64,000 nucleotides of DNA from JAQAZP01 sp032127265 (GCA_032127265.1 JAQAZP010000279.1:1-64000), one strand, 5' to 3'. Positions 8,815 to 17,390 are shown, numbered from the stretch's first letter. Numbers and translations are program-made. The notes: a model not told the origin generated them from the sequence alone.

Positions 8815-8873
8815 GGGGCAAGGCTCCTTCCAAAGACCGTGGGGACGGCCACTGACAGTGGCAATCAAAGGCT

Positions 8874-8902
8874 ACGATACTTTTTCGACTTCCCCTGGTC
8901 AA
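8874..8902 (-). promoter_or_regulatory. Sigma-70-type promoter of the DPP4-murB operon
   Basis: Minus strand: -35 TTGACC (8897-8902), 17-base spacer, -10 TATCGT (8874-8879). Predicted start near 8867, about 53 bases before the chosen ATG. Confidence 0.65.
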
Positions 8903-8927
8903 CGAGCGCCGGCCGGCGGAGACCCGG

Positions 8928-8957
8928 TTGACAGTCCGCGGCGGCGGCGAATACCCT
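8928..8957 (+). promoter_or_regulatory. Possible promoter of the sulfatase-TPR gene
   Basis: A perfect -35 TTGACA (8928-8933), an 18-base GC-rich spacer and a weak -10 TACCCT (8952-8957). It lies divergently opposite the DPP4 promoter. The -10 is poor, so confidence is limited. Confidence 0.4.
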
Positions 8958-9019
8958 TTACTTTCGCCGAACGGCGGTTCGGAAACACCTGTGCTCACGA
9001 AAATACCGGAGTTACTGAC

Positions 9020-11470
9020 ATGCGGAGAAGCATCGTATTTCGTTCATCGACTGGCCTGGCCATCCTGCTCACTCTCCTCCTGCTGCCCGCCTGCGGCGCG
9101 CCGGAGGGCGATGAGCAGAAGCCCACCCCGGAAAGCATCGCCGCCGAAACCGCCCTGACGGTGACCGGCGGCCCTTCGGTGCTGCTGGTCACTGTGGATA
9201 CCCTGCGTGCCGACCGGCTTTCCTGCTACGGTTTCACCGGTGGCTCCACCCGCTACATCGACGAGCTGGCAGCAGGGGGAGCGCTTTTCGAGGACGTTGT
9301 CACCCCGGTCCCGATCACCCTCCCCTCCCATGCCGCGATTCTCACCGGTCTCTACCCCGCCACACTGGGGGTGCACAACAACGGCACGTACCGCCTCGGC
9401 CAGCAGGCGGTGACCCTGGCCGAGCTGTTCGGGGAGGCCGGCTACCGGACGGGTGCTTTCGTCAGCGCCTATGTCCTCGACTCGGTCTTTGGCCTGGACC
9501 AGGGGTTTGACGTATACAACGACAAGATGCCCGAGCGGCGCGGCACGGTGCTCACCGAGCGCCGGGCGGACCTGGTGGTCAGCGCCGCGGTGAAATGGCT
9601 GGCCCAGAAGAGCCCCCAGCCCTTTTTCGCCTGGGTCCACATCTGGGATCCCCACTTTCCATATACGCCGCCGGAACCGATGAAGAGCAACTATCCCGAC
9701 GATCCCTATTTCGGTGAAGTGGCCTTTGTGGACTCCCAGTTGGGCCTGCTGTTCAAGTCGCTGGAGGCGCTGGGGTTCAAAGGGGAAAACCTGTTGGTGG
9801 CGGTCACTGCCGATCATGGCGAAGGCCTGGGCGAGCACGACGAGACGAGCCACGGGGTCTTCATTTACGACAGCACCGTGCAGGTGCCGCTGCTGATGCG
9901 GATGGGCGGGAGGATCGATGCCGGCCAGCGGATCCCCCACATGGTGCGGACCCTCGACATCGCCCCCACTCTGCTCGACCTGGTGGGGCTCAATGTGCCC
10001 GATGGTATGGAAGGCATGTCGCTGGCCCCGCTGATGACTGCTCCGGGCGCTGCGGAAGAACCGGCAGAGGACCCCGGCCTCAGTTGTTACCTCGAGTCGG
10101 TGTACGGCCAGGAAAACTACGGCTGGAGCCCGCTTTACGGCATTCGTACCGGGCAGGCGAAGTATATCCGTGCCCCGGAGCCGGAGTTCTACCGTCTCGA
10201 TCAGGACCGGGACGAGTTGGACAACCGCTGTACCGCCGAACCGGACGCTGCCGCCGGACTGGCGGCTTCCTTCGAGGCGCTCGCCGGACAGCTGGCGGGC
10301 GGGGAGTCCCTGGCTGACCAGGACTGGTCGCCTGCCGAGGGAGTGAAAGCGAGACTGGAGCTGCTCGGCTACCTCTGGGCGCAGCCGCCGAGCAGAGAAG
10401 GATCTGCTGAAGACGGTGCGGGTGTCGATCCCAAGACCATGGTCAAGTGGGACGCCCGGCGTGAGGAAGGTCTGAAACTGGTGCGGCAGGGCAGTTGGGA
10501 CGAGGGTTTGAAGATCCTGCGGGAGGTGGCCGCGGGAGACCCGGCCAACCCCATGGTCTGGGAGAACATCACCGAGGGTGAGATGGCCCGCCGCAACCAG
10601 GCCGCGGCGCTGGCCGCGGCCGAACGCGGTTTGGCCCTTCGTCCCCGCAACCCCAACCTCAACATCTTCAAGGCAACCCTGTTGATCCAGCTGGGCCGGA
10701 CGGAGGAGGCAGTGCGCCATCTCCAGGGACAGCTGGAAAGCCACCCGGACACGGCCGCGATCCACTACCATCTCGGCGGCGCGCTCTCCGCTGCCGGCCG
10801 GCGGGAGGAGGCACTGGCCCACTACACCGAGGCGGAGAAGCTGGGCATGCGCAACCCCATGGTGCCGTTCCAGAGGGGGATGGCCCTGTTCCAGAGCGGG
10901 CGTTACGGGGAGGCGGTGGAGGCGTTTCGCGAGGTGGTGCAGTTCAAACCCGACTTTGCCGAAGCCTGGCTCAACATCGGTGTGAACAGTTTTCGCCTGA
11001 ATCGTTACGAGGAGGCCAACGAGGCCTATGCCCGGGCCATTGAGCTGGACCCGGACAACGCCTTGTTCCGGTCCACCTACGGCTACTTCCTCACCCAGAC
11101 CGGCCAGACCGCCGAGGCGCTGCGGCAGCTGGAGCGGTCCCTGGAAATCGACCCTGAGTTCGTCTGGGCGCACACCAACCTGGCCTGGTACTACTGCATG
11201 GGCGGCTCGCAGGCCCTCAACCCGGACAAAGCCCTTCACCACTCGAAGAAGGCGTTGGCGCTCTCCGGCCCCAACCCGCCGGAAAATATTCTCAACACCC
11301 GTGCCGAGGCGCTCAGCGCCGCCGGCAAGTATGAAGAGGCGATGGCGCTCAATGCACGGTTGAAGGCCGCCTATCCGGATAATCCCTACTACGACATGCA
11401 GGCCAAGAGGTTCGAGAGCAGCTGGTTCCTCGATGAGAACCGCCGGAGGGCGGAGGAGAAGAAGCCCTAG
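9020..11470 (+). CDS. Sulfatase-like (alkaline phosphatase superfamily) lipoprotein with TPR repeats
   Basis: 816 residues. A lipoprotein signal with lipobox LLPAC (Cys25) is followed by an alkaline-phosphatase-superfamily domain (about 52-400): 'VLLVTVDTLRADRLSCYG' supplies the first metal Asp residues, 'ITLPSHAAILTGLYP' is the nucleophile region, and 'VTADHGEGLGEH' holds the later metal ligands. The usual sulfatase C/S-x-P-x-R is here T100-L-P-S-H, so formylglycine chemistry is unlikely and Thr may be the nucleophile. Residues about 480-790 hold at least six TPR units (for example 'AIHYHLGGALSAAGRREEAL', 'AWLNIGVNSFRLNRYEEA'). The start at 9020 (CGGAG upstream) replaces a longer open frame from 8468 that runs antisense through the DPP4 gene. 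The substrate may be a phospho- or sulfo-ester. Confidence 0.8.
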   Translation: MRRSIVFRSSTGLAILLTLLLLPACGAPEGDEQKPTPESIAAETALTVTGGPSVLLVTVDTLRADRLSCYGFTGGSTRYIDELAAGGALFEDVVTPVPITLPSHAAILTGLYPATLGVHNNGTYRLGQQAVTLAELFGEAGYRTGAFVSAYVLDSVFGLDQGFDVYNDKMPERRGTVLTERRADLVVSAAVKWLAQKSPQPFFAWVHIWDPHFPYTPPEPMKSNYPDDPYFGEVAFVDSQLGLLFKSLEALGFKGENLLVAVTADHGEGLGEHDETSHGVFIYDSTVQVPLLMRMGGRIDAGQRIPHMVRTLDIAPTLLDLVGLNVPDGMEGMSLAPLMTAPGAAEEPAEDPGLSCYLESVYGQENYGWSPLYGIRTGQAKYIRAPEPEFYRLDQDRDELDNRCTAEPDAAAGLAASFEALAGQLAGGESLADQDWSPAEGVKARLELLGYLWAQPPSREGSAEDGAGVDPKTMVKWDARREEGLKLVRQGSWDEGLKILREVAAGDPANPMVWENITEGEMARRNQAAALAAAERGLALRPRNPNLNIFKATLLIQLGRTEEAVRHLQGQLESHPDTAAIHYHLGGALSAAGRREEALAHYTEAEKLGMRNPMVPFQRGMALFQSGRYGEAVEAFREVVQFKPDFAEAWLNIGVNSFRLNRYEEANEAYARAIELDPDNALFRSTYGYFLTQTGQTAEALRQLERSLEIDPEFVWAHTNLAWYYCMGGSQALNPDKALHHSKKALALSGPNPPENILNTRAEALSAAGKYEEAMALNARLKAAYPDNPYYDMQAKRFESSWFLDENRRRAEEKKP

Positions 11471-11479
11471 CCAGGAATC

Positions 11480-14400
11480 TCACTTCTCTCTTTCCAGCAG
11501 GGCGGAGAAGAGGTCGGTGACCGGTACTCCGGGGAGTTGTCCTCGCTCCCTCCCGCCGGCCGTCTCGATCAGCCGCTGGATTTCCGTGCCGTCACGGCAG
11601 GAGGGGCAGCCGCTGACCAGTCGGTCCACCGGGCTCCGTTTCACGGCCCGCAGCAGTTCGGCCGCCACCTCGGTGCCGATGCGGGGGCGAAAGAGCCGAG
11701 CCGAACCGGAGAGCCCGCAGCAGTCGGTGAAACTGGCCATCGCGCCGTAGGCCGAGTTGAGCAGCGCTTCCTGGGCCGCGGTGGCCGCGGCCGTGTTGTG
11801 GCAGGGGACCTTGAGCCCGGGCCGGCCCTGGCTTCTCAGGTCGGGCAGCCGTGCGGAGCCGCCGATCAGCGCTTCGGCGGCCGGTTCGGCCGCGTCCCGC
11901 ACCCGGATCACCCCCACGGCGCCTCCCGCCTCCTCCAGCAGGCCGGCCACCGGCTCCCACTGCTGCTTCTCCTGGACATAGCCTTCCACCAGCTCCCGGT
12001 AGCCGTGGTCCTGGTCGTAGCGGCGGGCAATCTCGCGAATCTCCTCCTGACAGGTGGGGCAATTGGAGAAGACGGTCAGCGGCAGGGCCGCACCGCGCCG
12101 GCGCAGCCGGGCCGCGGCGATCAGCAGTTCGGCCAGGGTGCGGCCGCTGACCCGGGCTTCGGACTCCAGGTCCATGTTGGCCCGCCAGGGGAAGCCGCAG
12201 CAGAGATCGGCCTCCAGGTCGGCGAAGGAGATGCCGGCCATCCCGCACAGCACCCGGTCGGCGGCGAGACTGGCTCCGCCCCGGGCCAGAGAGTCCATGC
12301 AGCCGCGGAAGCGGATCAGGGCCGGGGCGCCATCAACCGCACCCTCGGGGCCCAGCACCAGGAAGTTGTCCCCCTCGTGGATCCTCGTTCCACTGACTGC
12401 GGGGGAATACCGGCGGATGCGGAACGGCGGCAGCGAGATGTAGGTCTTGAACCAGGCGGGCAGCGGCATTGAACGGAGCAGTGCGTTCAGCGGTTGGCCC
12501 AACCGCTGCAGCAGCGCCGCCGCGGTGTAGAGCGAGCCGCGCAGGGGGTGCTCGTCGAGCATCAGGTCATAGAGCAGGCCGGCGGCCGGATTTTTGCGCG
12601 GCCGCTCGCCGGCCCCGGCCAGACCGCGCCAGGCGGCCACCAGGGGATGGAGGTCGATCTCCGCCGGACAGACCTGGTCACAGCGCCGGCAATAGAAGCA
12701 CTTGGCCAGCCGCGGGTCGGTTTCCAGCAGCGGGGCGGCCAGTTCGTGGGGCAGTCCGTCCGGTGAGGAGAAGTCCGCGCCGCCGCTGACACCGAGGAAG
12801 CAAAGCTTCTCCAGGATCAGCAGCAGGTCGCGCTTGGCCGGCAGCAGGCCCCGGTGAAAGAGAACAGGGGTGAGGCCCCGTCTTCCCCTTTCCGCCGCCC
12901 GGCGGCGGATCCGGGCCTCGGCATCGATCACCGGGCAGACCTTGCAGGCATTGCAGCGGGTGCAGTTTTTGGCCTCGTTCAGGGCATGGGCCGCTGGTGA
13001 TCCTGCGGGCACTGCGCCGGCCACCAACTCGTGAGAGTGGGCCAGCAGGCGCGCGTGCACCTGGCGGGAGATTCTCGAGCGGAGAAAGATGGTCATCGGG
13101 TTGAACATCCCCGACGGGTCGATGGCGTCTTTCACGGCGGCGATGCGCTGGAACTCGTTCTCCGAGATGTGGCCGAGAAAGAGCAGTGGCGCCTTGCCGG
13201 CCAGGCCGTGCTCGCCGGTGAACGCGGCCCGGGGATTCCCCTGCTCATCGGGTGAGCAGAGTTCGATCATTTTTTCGGTGAGCAGGCTCCAGGCGGCAGC
13301 GGCTTCGGCCTCGTCGTAGATGTCGAACCCGCCAATGTTCCAGTGCAGGATCGCCGATTCGGGCGGGTCGAGGTGCGCGAAGAGGATCGAGGAGAGTTGC
13401 GGAATCGTGCGGTCCAGACCGGTGAGCAAGGCCGCCGCCGCTTCGAGCTGGTCCAGGCGGATTTCCGGGTCGGTTTTGCACTTGGTGCGCAGCAGGGTAG
13501 GCAGTTTCTCCCGGGGGGCCTTGAGCGCTTCGGCCTCGGGGCAGCGCTCCCCGGCCCGCCGGAGGGGCGAGATGGAGACGCGGGCCGCACCATCTCTAGC
13601 CAGGGCGGCCAGCCGGTCTGCCTGCCGGTCCACCTCCTGCTCCGTTTCCCCCTCCAGGTCGAGAAGCACATACGCTTCGTCGCCGGGTCGGAGCTGGTCC
13701 GGGAAGCGGTCCAGCAGGAGGTCCTTGATGGCCCGGCTGGTGACGATTTCGAAGAAGGGCGGCTGTTCTTGGGCGGGCCGCGACTTCACCGCACGGACAA
13801 AGGTCATGGCCTCTCCGGCCGTGGTGAAGTTGAAGGCGGCCGTGCACGCCCGGGCCGGCTGCCGGTCGAGGAGCAGGGTCAGTTCGCTGATCAAGCCCGT
13901 GCACCCCTCGGCGCCCACGAAGAGGCTCATCGGCAGGAACGGCATGCCCACGCCTGACCCGCCTCCGGCGGCCCGCCTCAATGCGTCCAGATCATCGGGC
14001 CCCACTCCCCAGAATTTGGTGGTGGCCATGAACGGGGTGCGGGGCAGAAGAAGAAGCTCCCGGTCGGAGGGAGCGAAGCGCATGCTGGCCCCGCCGTGGA
14101 TCACGGCCCGCCCCTCCAGCACTACCTCCTGGATCCGCTTCCCGGCGTGGGATCCGGTGCCGGCGATGCCGCCCACCGAAGCGCGAGGGGTGTTGGGGCG
14201 GCAACGGAGCACCAGACCCGCCTGCTCGGCGGTATCGATCACATCGAGCCAGGCGGCGCCGGCGCCGGCGGTGAGCTTCATCCGCCCCGGGCCGAAACGC
14301 CGCTCTTCATCTGCTTGCAGCGGCCGCGGCTCACCGATGAGGTTCATCCCCTTCAACGAAACGGTGAGCGCTCCGGCCATGGGCACCACACCCATGTTGT

Positions 14401-14863
14401 ACCCGCCGCCATCGCCGTAGGGGATCAGCGGGACGGCCAGGCCGGTGGCCAGACGGACCAGTTCGACCAGCTGGCGTTCGTCGTGGACCACGGCCAGCCC
14501 TTCACTGGTCAGGCAGCGGTACTCCATGGAGTCGCTGGAGTGGGCTTCCCGGTCCGCCCAGTTGAGCGAGAAGGCGGCCCGTCCGAGGATCTTTTCGAAA
14601 TCATGGCAGTGAAGGCGGAGGGTCCGGCGGACCGTGAGCAACTGGTCCACCCGCTGAATGGTGAAGCGAAGCTGCTCCGGGGGGAGCGATTTCTTCAATT
14701 GGGGAAGCAGATGCCGTTCCCACTCCTCACTGTCCACCAGGGCGGGGAGCAGGGTGAAGGCGCCGCTGTAATCCCCGCAACCTGCATCCACCGGGGGGGC
14801 GGCGGCCAGGGGATCGAAGAGCGCCTCCATTTTGCGGAGCCGCTGATCAGAATAATCAGACAC
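11480..14863 (-). CDS. Large FAD-binding oxidase / 4Fe-4S / CCG-domain oxidoreductase (GlcD-GlpC type fusion)
   Basis: 1127 residues. The order is: an N-terminal helical part; a PCMH-type FAD domain ('VPLIPYGDGGGYNMGVV', 'ASVGGIAGTGSHAGKRI'); a FAD-oxidase C-terminal domain ('MFNPMTIFLRSR'); a two-cluster ferredoxin module (Cys634 start of CTRCNACKVCP; Cys722 start of CFYCRRCDQVCP); and two CCG modules (CCGFPW near 887, CCGLSGSAR near 1047). This layout fits D-2-hydroxyacid (lactate, glycolate or 2-hydroxyglutarate) dehydrogenases feeding electrons to the quinone pool or another carrier; the exact substrate is not readable. A TTG at 14953 would give 30 more residues but lies inside the -35 box, so GTG 14863 (AAAGGG 9 bases upstream) is used. 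It converges with the sulfatase-TPR gene 9 bases away. Confidence 0.85.
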   Translation of the reverse strand: MSDYSDQRLRKMEALFDPLAAAPPVDAGCGDYSGAFTLLPALVDSEEWERHLLPQLKKSLPPEQLRFTIQRVDQLLTVRRTLRLHCHDFEKILGRAAFSLNWADREAHSSDSMEYRCLTSEGLAVVHDERQLVELVRLATGLAVPLIPYGDGGGYNMGVVPMAGALTVSLKGMNLIGEPRPLQADEERRFGPGRMKLTAGAGAAWLDVIDTAEQAGLVLRCRPNTPRASVGGIAGTGSHAGKRIQEVVLEGRAVIHGGASMRFAPSDRELLLLPRTPFMATTKFWGVGPDDLDALRRAAGGGSGVGMPFLPMSLFVGAEGCTGLISELTLLLDRQPARACTAAFNFTTAGEAMTFVRAVKSRPAQEQPPFFEIVTSRAIKDLLLDRFPDQLRPGDEAYVLLDLEGETEQEVDRQADRLAALARDGAARVSISPLRRAGERCPEAEALKAPREKLPTLLRTKCKTDPEIRLDQLEAAAALLTGLDRTIPQLSSILFAHLDPPESAILHWNIGGFDIYDEAEAAAAWSLLTEKMIELCSPDEQGNPRAAFTGEHGLAGKAPLLFLGHISENEFQRIAAVKDAIDPSGMFNPMTIFLRSRISRQVHARLLAHSHELVAGAVPAGSPAAHALNEAKNCTRCNACKVCPVIDAEARIRRRAAERGRRGLTPVLFHRGLLPAKRDLLLILEKLCFLGVSGGADFSSPDGLPHELAAPLLETDPRLAKCFYCRRCDQVCPAEIDLHPLVAAWRGLAGAGERPRKNPAAGLLYDLMLDEHPLRGSLYTAAALLQRLGQPLNALLRSMPLPAWFKTYISLPPFRIRRYSPAVSGTRIHEGDNFLVLGPEGAVDGAPALIRFRGCMDSLARGGASLAADRVLCGMAGISFADLEADLCCGFPWRANMDLESEARVSGRTLAELLIAAARLRRRGAALPLTVFSNCPTCQEEIREIARRYDQDHGYRELVEGYVQEKQQWEPVAGLLEEAGGAVGVIRVRDAAEPAAEALIGGSARLPDLRSQGRPGLKVPCHNTAAATAAQEALLNSAYGAMASFTDCCGLSGSARLFRPRIGTEVAAELLRAVKRSPVDRLVSGCPSCRDGTEIQRLIETAGGRERGQLPGVPVTDLFSALLEREK

Positions 14864-14889
14864 GATTGGGGCCCTTTCTGGAGCGAGTC

Positions 14890-14907
14890 GCGGCCCAAGC
14901 GGGCCGC
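14890..14907 (-). promoter_or_regulatory. Hairpin in the 5' leader of the FAD/Fe-S oxidoreductase mRNA
   Basis: GCGGCCC (14890-14896) pairs with GGGCCGC (14901-14907) around a 4-base loop, within the predicted 55-base leader between the promoter (start near 14918) and the GTG at 14863. It may stabilise the transcript; no known riboswitch is recognised. Confidence 0.5.
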
Positions 14908-14924
14908 AAACACCCCTGGCGGGC

Positions 14925-14953
14925 ACTATATCGGGCGCTGAAAAGAGGGTCAA
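14925..14953 (-). promoter_or_regulatory. Strong sigma-70-type promoter of the FAD/Fe-S oxidoreductase gene
   Basis: Minus strand: -35 TTGACC (14948-14953), exactly 17 bases, -10 TATAGT (14925-14930). The 'TTG' that opens the longest reading frame is the first half of this -35 box, which is strong evidence that translation starts downstream. Confidence 0.8.
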
Positions 14954-14970
14954 GAAAAGGCGCGCCGCCT
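14951..14970 (-). terminator. Short terminator after the ECF operon
   Basis: On the minus strand AGGCG pairs with CGCCT around a 3-base loop, followed by TTTCTT. It lies just after the YbjQ-like stop codon and abuts the -35 box of the next promoter. Confidence 0.5.
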
Positions 14971-14978
14971 GCGGAGGG

Positions 14979-15299
14979 CTATTCGTCCTCGAGCACCACC
15001 GCGGTACCGTAGACCAGAATCTCGGCGGCGCTGGTCATCATCATTGATGTGGAGAAGTTTATTTCGATCACCGCGTTGGCCCCCAGCGACTTGGCCTCGG
15101 CCACCATGCGGTCGATGGACTGCTCGCGGCTCTCGGCCATCATCTTGGTGTATTCGGGGACCTCGCCGCCGACGATGTTGCGAAACCCGGCCAAAATGTC
15201 CTTGCCCATGTGGCGGCAACGGATGCTGTTGCCCCGCACCAGACCGAGCATCTTGACGATCTTCTTCCCGGTAACGAAATCGGTGGTGACCACGATCAT
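14979..15299 (-). CDS. YbjQ/UPF0145 family protein
   Basis: 106 residues, matching the usual length of the family. The characteristic pattern is present: 'MIVVTTDFVTGKKIVKMLG', 'RGNSIRCRHMGKDILAG', 'VGGEVPEYTKMMAESREQSI', 'AKSLGANAVIEINFSTS' and 'AAEILVYGTAVVLE'. YbjQ proteins form pentameric rings of unknown biochemical role, related to heavy-metal-binding-domain proteins. The start is ATG 15299 with AGGAGG 8 bases upstream, overlapping the anti-sigma stop by 4 bases (ATGA). It is the last gene of an ECF sigma, anti-sigma, YbjQ operon, so it may contribute to or respond to the same stress signal; this is inferred from context only. Confidence 0.9.
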   Translation of the reverse strand: MIVVTTDFVTGKKIVKMLGLVRGNSIRCRHMGKDILAGFRNIVGGEVPEYTKMMAESREQSIDRMVAEAKSLGANAVIEINFSTSMMMTSAAEILVYGTAVVLEDE

Positions 15300-15769
15300 C
15301 GAATGACCCTCCTGTACTTGTCCTTGCCGTAAGCCTTGAAGCGGTCCACAAGCACCGAGACAAAAAGAAGGCCCAGACCGGAACTGAGGCCGAAGACCAT
15401 CAGTTTCACCAGCAGGTCTTCTCCCGAGGAGAGGAACTGCCAGGCGCCGTAAATCAGCAGACAGGCGGTCCAGATGACCACCAGCACCCAGCCCAGGCCG
15501 CGGGCGCCGCTGCTGAAAATGCCCCGCGCGTGTTCGTCCCACTGCTCTTCAGTCGGTTCCGCGAATTTCATATCCATGGTCGCCTCCCTCAGACTCTTCA
15601 GTTCGGCCAGCTCCCGGCGCAGTTCCTCGCTGGCTTCGAGGCGGACCTCCACGAACTGTGCTTCGGCCTGGGTCAGTTCGCCGTCCAGATACCCGGAGAG
15701 CAGCCCTTCGTCGTGCATCCGGCGACGGTCTTCCTGTTCCATTCCGTCGGTCTTGTCCCTGGGGGTCAT
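15296..15769 (-). CDS. Putative membrane anti-sigma factor
   Basis: 157 residues. The N-terminal cytoplasmic part has the anti-sigma signature 'LLSGYLDGELTQAEAQFVE' followed by a helical 'LRRELAELKSLREAT', but lacks the HxxxCxxC zinc motif of ZAS anti-sigma factors. Two membrane helices follow (about 92-112 and 124-142: 'GWVLVVIWTACLLIYGAW' and 'LMVFGLSSGLGLLFVSVLV') with a very short loop between them and a basic C-terminus. It likely holds the adjacent ECF sigma factor at the inner membrane. It starts 6 bases after the sigma stop with GAGGAG overlapping that gene, and overlaps the YbjQ gene by 4 bases. The functional call rests on motif plus gene order. Confidence 0.7.
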   Translation of the reverse strand: MTPRDKTDGMEQEDRRRMHDEGLLSGYLDGELTQAEAQFVEVRLEASEELRRELAELKSLREATMDMKFAEPTEEQWDEHARGIFSSGARGLGWVLVVIWTACLLIYGAWQFLSSGEDLLVKLMVFGLSSGLGLLFVSVLVDRFKAYGKDKYRRVIR

Positions 15770-15775
15770 GAGTTA

Positions 15776-16390
15776 CTACTCCTCGTCATCCCTGGTCAGC
15801 TCCTCGCGGAGCCGGCGCCGGGCCTGGTGCAGCCGGGACATCACTGTCCCCTTGGGAATTCCCAGCACTTCGGCCATCTCCAGATAGGAGAGGTCCTGGA
15901 AATCCCGCAGCACCAGAATGGTCCGGTGCTTCTCGTCCAGCCGGCCCATGGCACTCCAGATTTGTATCTTCAGCTCATTCCGCTCCAGCAGCACGTCAGC
16001 TGAAGGTGTGCGCTCGTCGCCCACGGTTTCGTGCAGCGGCCGTCCTGCTTCGCCGTCCTGGCCCCGGCCCGGATCGTCCAGCGAAACAGCCCGCCGTACG
16101 CGCCGGCGCCGCAGAAGATCGATGCACAAGTTGCGCACGATCCGCAGCAGCCAGGCCCCGAAGGGGCGGGTGGTGTCGAACTGGCCGAGGTTGCTGTAGG
16201 CCCTGATGAACGATTCCTGGAAGATATCCAGTGCGTCCTCCCGGTTGCCCACGATCTGCAGGGCGAGGAAGAATGTCTGCTGCCGGTATTTTTCCACCAG
16301 CGGTCTGAACATTTCCTTGTTTCCTTCCCGGCAGGATTCGATGGCCCTTTGCTCGTCGAAATCGCCGGAGATGGCAACCGTTCCGTTCAT
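15776..16390 (-). CDS. ECF-family RNA polymerase sigma factor
   Basis: 204 residues. Region 2: 'FRPLVEKYRQQTFFLALQI', 'REDALDIFQESFIRAYSNL' and 'FGAWLLRIVRNLCIDLLRR' (the -10 recognition helix is basic). Region 4: 'DEKHRTILVLRDFQDLSYLE' and 'EVLGIPKGTVMSRLHQARRR' (HTH binding the -35). It lacks the extra C-terminal extensions seen in some ECF groups. The linker (about 95-135) is rich in Asp/Gly. The start could be GTG 16408; ATG 16390 is preferred because GGGG lies 5 bases upstream. It heads the operon with the putative anti-sigma and YbjQ genes and probably controls its own promoter. The target regulon is not identifiable in this window. Confidence 0.92.
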   Translation of the reverse strand: MNGTVAISGDFDEQRAIESCREGNKEMFRPLVEKYRQQTFFLALQIVGNREDALDIFQESFIRAYSNLGQFDTTRPFGAWLLRIVRNLCIDLLRRRRVRRAVSLDDPGRGQDGEAGRPLHETVGDERTPSADVLLERNELKIQIWSAMGRLDEKHRTILVLRDFQDLSYLEMAEVLGIPKGTVMSRLHQARRRLREELTRDDEE

Positions 16391-16554
16391 CGTTACCCCG
16401 ATCATCACCCCGTTTACGGGTTGAAGGCAGATTTATTCATAAATTTCGGGAGGCAAACCGAAATAATTTCCAGTTGTAGCAGAAAGCCCTGCGGGGGCGC
16501 AATCGGGAGTGGCGACTTGCATCGAAACACGGCTCTTTGTTACCGTCCTCAACC

Positions 16555-17349
16555 ATGAAACAGACTATCGAATCGGGGATGTTCGTCAGGGAACTGGGGC
16601 CGGCCAGGGCCAACCTGACTCTGCTCTGGGTGCACGGTCTGGGGGAATCGGGGCTCTGCTTCGAGCGGATCGCCGCACACCCCGGGCTACGCGCCTGCCG
16701 CCAGCTGATCCCCGACCTCCCGGGATATGGCCGCAGCGCCTGGCCCGCTGAGCCCCTGCCGCTGGCCGGCCAGGCTGATCTGCTGGCCGGCTGGCTGACA
16801 TCCCGTGGCGAGGGCCCGGTGGTGCTGGTGGGCCACTCCATGGGTGGAGTGATGGGCACTCTGTTCTGCGAGCGGCGCCCCGGGGCGGTGCGGGCTTTCG
16901 TCAACGTGGAAGGAAATCTCAGCCCCGGGGACTGCGTGTTCAGCGGCCAGGCGGTGCGAATGGATCGGGATCGCTTCGTTGACGGCGGATTTTCGAAGAT
17001 GTGCGAACTGATCTGCGCCCAGGGGGCCGGGCTACCGGCCCACCGCGGCTACTATGCCAGCCTGCGGCTCTGCGACCCGCGGCTCTTTCACCTGAACAGC
17101 CGCGAACTGGTGGAGATTTCGGCCACGGAAGGCATGGCCCGGCGGCTGGCCGACCTGTCCCTCCCGGCGTGGTACGTGGCCGGCGCACCAGACGGGGTCT
17201 GCCCCCGTTCGCACCAGCTGCTGGAGCAGGCCGGGATCAGCCCGGTCATCCTTGAACTTTCCGGCCACTGGCCCTTCATCGACCAGCGCGACGGTTTTGC
17301 CGCCGAGCTGGCCGGTGTTCTCAACCAGCTCGCGGATACAGATCACTGA
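16555..17349 (+). CDS. Alpha/beta-hydrolase fold protein
   Basis: 264 residues, cytoplasmic (no signal peptide). Fold markers in order: oxyanion strand 'LTLLWVHGLGESG', 'LIPDLPGYGRSAWP', nucleophile elbow 'VVLVGHSMGGVMG' with Ser95, and the catalytic His region 'LELSGHWPFIDQ' near the C-terminus. A short cap lies between about 120 and 200. The family covers esterases, lipases, haloalkane and C-C hydrolases, so the substrate cannot be named. ATG 16555 begins the conserved reading; a TTG 18 bases upstream is possible. It is transcribed divergently from the ECF operon. No strong ribosome-binding site is visible, suggesting modest expression. Confidence 0.85.
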   Translation: MKQTIESGMFVRELGPARANLTLLWVHGLGESGLCFERIAAHPGLRACRQLIPDLPGYGRSAWPAEPLPLAGQADLLAGWLTSRGEGPVVLVGHSMGGVMGTLFCERRPGAVRAFVNVEGNLSPGDCVFSGQAVRMDRDRFVDGGFSKMCELICAQGAGLPAHRGYYASLRLCDPRLFHLNSRELVEISATEGMARRLADLSLPAWYVAGAPDGVCPRSHQLLEQAGISPVILELSGHWPFIDQRDGFAAELAGVLNQLADTDH

Positions 17350-17381
17350 TGCAATCCATCCCGCGTTCCCGAGTCCCCATG

Positions 17382-17390
17382 TGCTACTAT
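17382..17390 (+). promoter_or_regulatory. Possible extended -10 promoter of the dockerin/FG-GAP gene
   Basis: TGC followed by TACTAT (17385-17390), an extended -10 (TGn) element without a clear -35. Predicted start near 17397, giving a roughly 70-base leader to the ATG at 17469. Confidence 0.3.

Noticed and set aside
8468..9019. N-terminal extension of the sulfatase-TPR frame
   Set aside because: It overlaps the DPP4 coding region antisense, and the lipoprotein signal peptide with ribosome site begins at 9020.
9044..11242. A 732-codon minus-strand open frame
   Set aside because: Antisense shadow of the sulfatase-TPR gene; no signal, motif or ribosome site.
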